Shown here one piece after another: positions 35,201 through 39,414 of a stretch of DNA of 39,414 bases (positions are counted from its first letter, which is position 1; each line of letters begins with the position of its first letter). The notes below the pieces were generated by a model. It saw only the letters and a program-made list of their open reading frames with translations. It ran no database searches and was not told the origin of the DNA. The translations under genes were made by a program, and so were the position numbers. Location of the stretch: assembly GCA_001953115.1 (NCBI GenBank), contig LSSL01000277.1, forward strand, positions 1 to 39,414, in the 5' to 3' direction. The DNA comes from Smittium mucronatum. Its lineage: Eukaryota; Kickxellomycota; Harpellomycetes; Harpellales; Legeriomycetaceae.

Positions 35201-38200
35201 TCAAAAATGGATGGAACTTAATATAACTAGTATAGAATTTAATTTTGGATTTTAGATCTAAATTTTCAGATCTTTAAAAAGCTATGTTTTTATTTAGTAT
35301 AATTTGAATATATAATATAATAAACTAAAGAGTTTTTTAATTATACACCTTGATTAGGATTATCGAGGGTGTTTATGGAAAAGAATTGTTTAAAATTAAA
35401 AAAATAATTTTTATTAATCTATTTTTCAATAAAAATTTCATCTTAAAACAAATTAGTCTCTTTTGAAGTAATAATTTAATCTATGCTGACTAGAATATAT
35501 GAAAAATATTCATAATATACTAGAATTTATATTTATATTAAAAGTATTATAATAATATAAATCTGATTTATAAATATAAAAATTTAATTTAAAAATTTAA
35601 AAATGTCAAAATGTCAAAATGTCAAAATTATTTTTTTTCAATATTATCTTTTCGCATTTAAATATCAAGCCACTCTGGTTATATTTTTTTATATTTTAGT
35701 AGCAAATATATAAAAGCTGTTACAGATCTCTTTTTAATTTTTATTAAAAAACAAATAATAGAACTTAAATAATTGTAAGGATCAGGTTTAATGGGATAAT
35801 TTTAACGATAAAAGGTAAAAGGATATACTAGTTAAAAATATAAAAGACACGGAAAGAGACAAGTTGAAAAGCTTAGCCATTCAAAATTGTCTAAGCTTCC
35901 TTATTTATACTATTTTCTATTTTCTAAAAGTCAATTGTGCTTATGGGAAGATTTCTTCATTGGATGAAACATTCAATGCGTGTACTGAATCTATTGGTTT
36001 ATTACAACAATATACATATTTAATTTATTTATCCATTTTTTTTAGTTATATTAGAAAAATTTATTTCAATATACCAGAAAAAATATTGGATATTATATCA
36101 CGATATGATTTATCGTCTAAAAAAACTAAAGATTAATATTTACCCCTATTTATTATTTGATTTTTTCTAATAATTATTTAAAGTAATGTAAGAATCTAAT
36201 ATGAGAAATTTACATTTTTAAAACATCTTATTTTTATTTTTTTATAAAAAATTATTTCAATTATCTATCTATTAAATTTTATTTTTCTGAGTAATTGAAA
36301 ACCTAGTTTTCATCTATCAAAAAATATTAATGGTATCAATGATAAAAGATTGAAAAAATGTTGATTTATGTATAAATAGGATTTTTTTAAATCTCTTTTT
36401 GAAATGTGCATATAAAAAAGAAGAGGAATGATAAAATTAAAAAATAAAAATAAGATATAGTGAGCATTAAAATCAGCTACTATAAAGTTTTTTAGAAGAA
36501 ATTTATAAAATGTGATTACCAATACACAAAAATAAAACTTACAAGAAAACACATTAGTATAATTTGAGATTTCATATTTTAATATTTAAAATTTTTATTT
36601 CATGAAATGACCTAATTAACTGGATATTGGAACTTGCTTTTTTATATTTTTAGTTATAAATTAATAAAAATCTTACTTTCTACATTAATCGATGCTTCAT
36701 ATTTATTTTATTCTTTTATTTGTGCTTTTATCTAAGTTAAAAGGGTAAAATTATTATTAAAAAATAAAACTGAAAGTTTTTTGTTTTTATTTTCAAAAAT
36801 TTAACTTTATTAAAGCTGAGATATAGGTAAAAAAGAGCCAAAATATATCATACATATTTTTAATGATTTGACGTATTTAAAATGATAAGAAACTCGATAG
36901 AATTGTAGAATTTTTAAAAAAAAATAGAAGTGATAAAATTTTGAGATAATCTATCTCTTCTCTTGGAGAAAAGTAAACTCCGATTAAATACTCAAAAAAA
37001 AGAAAAATAATTAGTAATAATTAGCACAATATAAATTTTGTAAGTCTAATGCAAAAAAGTTTCGAATATAAGAATATTTTTTAACAATTAAAAAAAATGT
37101 AATAGCCAAGGATTATAATTTTAGATAGTGTATTCTATTCGTTTAAAATTTAATTAAAAACCCCTTTTTGAAAATTTTAATTCTTATATTTTAATTATAA
37201 AAAATATTATTTCGTTGAGGAAATTTGTATTTTTGTTTAAAAATATTACTTAAAACCAATCATATTTGATACTAAAACTTTAAAAAAATTAAAAATGGCT
37301 CTGATTTTTGCAGCTTATATTAGTTTGATTTTGTTAACCAATTATACAGAAGAATTATAAATATTTATTTTTGAAAGTTATCCATTAAAATTACTTTAAA
37401 ATATGATAAATTTATGAATTAAATTATTAGAAATTATAAAAATTCTTGGGAGATTTTAATTAATGTAAATATATATATTTTTTAATAATTAATTCAGAAA
37501 AAAGTATTGGTAAAAAATATAAAAATGTAAAATTGTTAAAAAAGAACTATTTCACAATAAAAAAGTATTGAGTTTGGAAACAGAAAAACAGTACTACAAG
37601 ACTTATTTTACACTTAAGATTTAAAAATAATCATTTATATTACGACATTCAATGAAAATTGAATATTTTTTTTATAGAAGATCGATTTAGTATTGAAATT
37701 TTTTATCGAAAATCCCCACATAAAAGGAATTAACATTTATAGCTGCACTCTTATATATTGATGGTCTTTAAAATAAAATTTAAAAGTTTATTAAAGTAAA
37801 ATGTAGCTTTCTCAAGTAAATATTATTATCTTGTTCGAAAATAGAAATCCATATGATGAATTTTTCAAAGATACACAAAAAAATACTTACTTGCCTAAAT
37901 ATACTATAAGTTAAAAAAATAGACCGGAAGTTGTTAGCAATGAGGTTTAGTTGTTGGAAAAAATACAAATTTTATCTAAAAAAATAATTTTTATTACTAT
38001 ATATGATTAACATGTTTCAAAACTTAGATTGAGCTGCCTTTCTGCTAGAAGATTTTTTTTCTTTTTTATATGACCAAAAATAGTAACAGAAAAGAAATAA
38101 TAGTATAAATAACTAAAAAAATTATTAAAATTTAAATAAAGGATAATACTTTAATACTTCATGTACGAAATACATACCTTTTAGTAATACACTAAACGAA

Positions 38201-39414
38201 AATGATTTTTTCAATTTTTTTTAAGAGCGTTTCATTTTTTCTGAATTCAGATTAAGATTTTGGCTTGCCAAAAAAACCCACTAAATATATAAAAAGCTTA
38301 TAAAATAAAAAGTGCAGTATAAATAAGCAGCTTTATCAATACACAGATTCCAAAAAAAAATTTATATACTTTGCAGGTATAAACGCGACCAATAACTCTG
38401 AGATATCTTTTGATTTATAATCACACATCCAATTTATGCCCAATATTTCAAATCCTACAAAAAGATATTGAAAATTTTTTTAGGGCTGTTAAAATTATTA
38501 ATTTTTACCCATATTTTTTCAAGTTTAATATTTTAGAACTCATTTATTGATAACTAAAAATAATTATATAATAAATAAATGGCTATTTTGAATCTAAAAT
38601 ATGCATATCTTCGAATAAAGATTATAGTAAATTTTAAAAATTGAAGCGTGAAATTTTATAATGATGAAATAATTTGTGAATAAATAATAAAAATTTTCAT
38701 ATTAATATTTACAATGCTACATATTAGGAGAAAAATTACAGTTTAATATTTCATGCTATTTATTTATCATAATTTATGTTGTTTGCAAAATTTTCACCGA
38801 ATCTTTTAACCTCTTCAACTTTGGATCAATAAAATATGTGGTTTAAACGTATTTAAATTGATTTGGATATCTCAATGAAAAAAATATCACTTTTTATTGG
38901 CATTAGAAAATAATTAACCATTATAGTTTAACCAGTAATAGAAAATTCGGAAAAACAAAATCTCAATTAAATATGCAATTTTTTTATTAGAAATTTACAA
39001 ATAACATAAAGTACAAGAATAAAGGCAGAAATTGAAAATTATTTAATATTTTTAGTGAAAAAAATAAAACTACACTTTAATTTTTTAATTTTTTTTTTTA
39101 GAATTAAATCATATAAAAAAAGATACCCAAATCAAATAAAAAATTTTGAAATGAGAATATCCGCCAAATCTCACCCACATAGATAAAGAAACGCGGATAA
39201 TTTATACATTTCGTTTTTTTTTATATTTAAATGGTTATAATTTATTTTTTTCTAATGAAAAAATATCAATTTACTATTTTTTCTATATAAATTATATTAA
39301 TTTTTTTGTTAAATATTTGCGAACGCGAAAAAAAATGGAAAAATTGAATTCAAAAACTTAGATCAAAATATATTTAGCACTTCCCTCATTTTTATTTAAC
39401 GAGAATAGAGACTA
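32241..39414. other. AT-rich stretch without a convincing gene
   Basis: About 7.2 kb of AT-rich DNA. It has a TAATTAAAT-type low-complexity patch at about 33675-33730, long T and A runs (34259-34274, 35167-35183) and a three-unit 8-bp tandem repeat at 35603. A plus-strand frame is open from 35819 to 36136 (about 105 codons) but has no ATG; it reads as two hydrophobic segments with a polar stretch between, ending RYDLSSKKTKD. A minus-strand frame at 36552-36310 has two hydrophobic segments, starts at GTG rather than ATG, and contains an internal GTAAGT. The two converge with 174 bp between them. Neither is recognisable, so I do not call them genes. Confidence 0.5.
35603..35626 (+). repeat. 8-bp tandem repeat, three units
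   Basis: ATGTCAAA occurs three times head to tail with no mismatch, preceded by AATTTAAAA and followed by ATTA. A minor microsatellite-like repeat. Confidence 0.85.

Noticed and set aside
37780..37968. 62-codon minus-strand frame containing a perfect CAA|GTAAGT donor
   Set aside because: It starts at TTG, and its frame meets a TAA immediately after the only good upstream acceptor, so no consistent exon can be drawn.

Overview
The window is nuclear DNA of a eukaryote with an extremely AT-rich genome (roughly 80% A+T outside genes by eye). The evidence is one spliced gene with GT-AG introns of 61-119 nt, a LINE-type retrotransposon fragment, and the lack of bacterial gene organisation. The one recognisable protein, the alpha subunit of the AP-2 clathrin adaptor, reads closer to fungal alpha-adaptins than to animal or plant ones, but it is divergent. 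A fast-evolving, perhaps parasitic or early-branching, fungal-type lineage is my best guess. This is inference, because no rRNA or tRNA is present to fix the taxonomy.

Layout. From 1 to about 25.1 kb I find no convincing intact gene. This stretch holds a degenerate 21-bp-period repeat (141-345), an inverted pair of 96-bp repeats 3 kb apart (759-854 and 3901-3996), a large foldback element with 312-bp arms (6613-7333), a compact GC-richer segment with nested base pairing at 15273-15374, and some weak coding-like fragments. From about 25.13 to 26.13 kb lies a GC-richer, apparently mobile sequence. It is broken by a 423-base run of N flanked on both sides by the same 149 bp, which looks like an unresolved assembly join. 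From 26832 to 30364 is the eight-exon AP-2 alpha gene (1004 residues). From 31409 to about 32240 is a 5'-truncated, frameshifted LINE 3' end with a poly(A)-like tail. The last 7 kb is again AT-rich DNA without a supportable gene.

The AP-2 alpha protein is complete. Its N-terminal phosphoinositide and dileucine-motif contact residues are conserved. Its appendage keeps part of the ligand pocket, but has Gln in place of one pocket arginine and carries a long Ser/Pro/Asn-rich insertion. The repeats and the LINE suggest the intergenic DNA was built largely from decayed mobile elements. The numerous 40-90 codon open frames are about as many as this base composition gives by chance, so most are left out.
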